From NCBI GenBank assembly GCA_031286085.1, contig JAITUX010000073.1, forward strand, positions 1 to 6,652: a stretch of DNA of 6,652 bases, given 5' to 3'. The notes below the pieces were generated by a model. The model searched no databases. It had not been told where the DNA came from and saw only the letters and a program-made list of their open reading frames with translations. Source of the DNA: Candidatus Adiutrix sp. (GTDB lineage: Bacteria > Desulfobacterota > Desulfarculia > Adiutricales > Adiutricaceae). The number at the start of each line of letters is the position of its first letter. The first letter of the stretch is position 1. Shown here one piece after another: positions 6,641 through 6,652 of the stretch. The translations under genes and the position numbers were made by a program.

Positions 6641-6652
6641 GTTTCACGGTTC

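Noticed and set aside
6462..6652. Start of phoU or another gene after pstB
   Set aside because: No ribosome binding site plus start followed by an open frame with PhoU-like sequence is visible. The interval is filled by the inverted repeat and small palindromes.

Overview
The window holds one compact plus-strand operon for phosphate uptake and polyphosphate metabolism: ppk1 (polyphosphate kinase), ppx/gppA (exopolyphosphatase), pstC, pstA and pstB (two permeases and the ATPase of the high-affinity phosphate ABC importer). The DNA is GC-rich, the genes are tightly packed, and the proteins look like those of a free-living Gram-negative bacterium. Isoleucine is often encoded by ATA despite the high GC. 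My best guess is a member of the former Deltaproteobacteria (Desulfobacterota and relatives). This is a tentative inference from overall style, not from a marker gene.

Layout. Positions 1-228 hold no recognisable gene but several regulatory signals. A minus-strand promoter-like pair (TTGACC, 17 bp, TTTAAT) at 95-67 points toward the left edge, with a hairpin followed by a T run beyond it. A GC hairpin lies at 101-128. Four 7-bp units repeat every 11 bp at 130-169 and resemble a PhoB/PhoP 'Pho box'. A -10-like hexamer follows at 178-183. The five genes then run from 229 to 6461 with junctions of +1, +3, -4 and +5 bp, which suggests one mRNA with translational coupling. Positions 6462-6652 hold no gene. 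They are dominated by a 121-bp imperfect inverted repeat (6473-6593) and two small palindromic elements.

How the genes fit together. PstC, PstA and PstB form the membrane channel and motor that import phosphate delivered by a periplasmic binding protein, PstS. PPK1 moves the gamma-phosphate of ATP onto polyphosphate, and PPX removes terminal phosphates again. The cluster therefore couples phosphate scavenging to building and mobilising a phosphate store. The usual partners pstS and phoU, and the phoBR regulators, are absent from the window and must lie elsewhere if present. The Pho-box-like array before ppk1 suggests that the whole unit is induced by phosphate starvation.

I see no wholly new system. 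The points most worth a second look are the candidate Pho box driving a ppk-ppx-pstCAB operon, the long inverted repeat after pstB, the possible divergent promoter or small RNA at the left edge, and the intact HD metal-site residues in the exopolyphosphatase.
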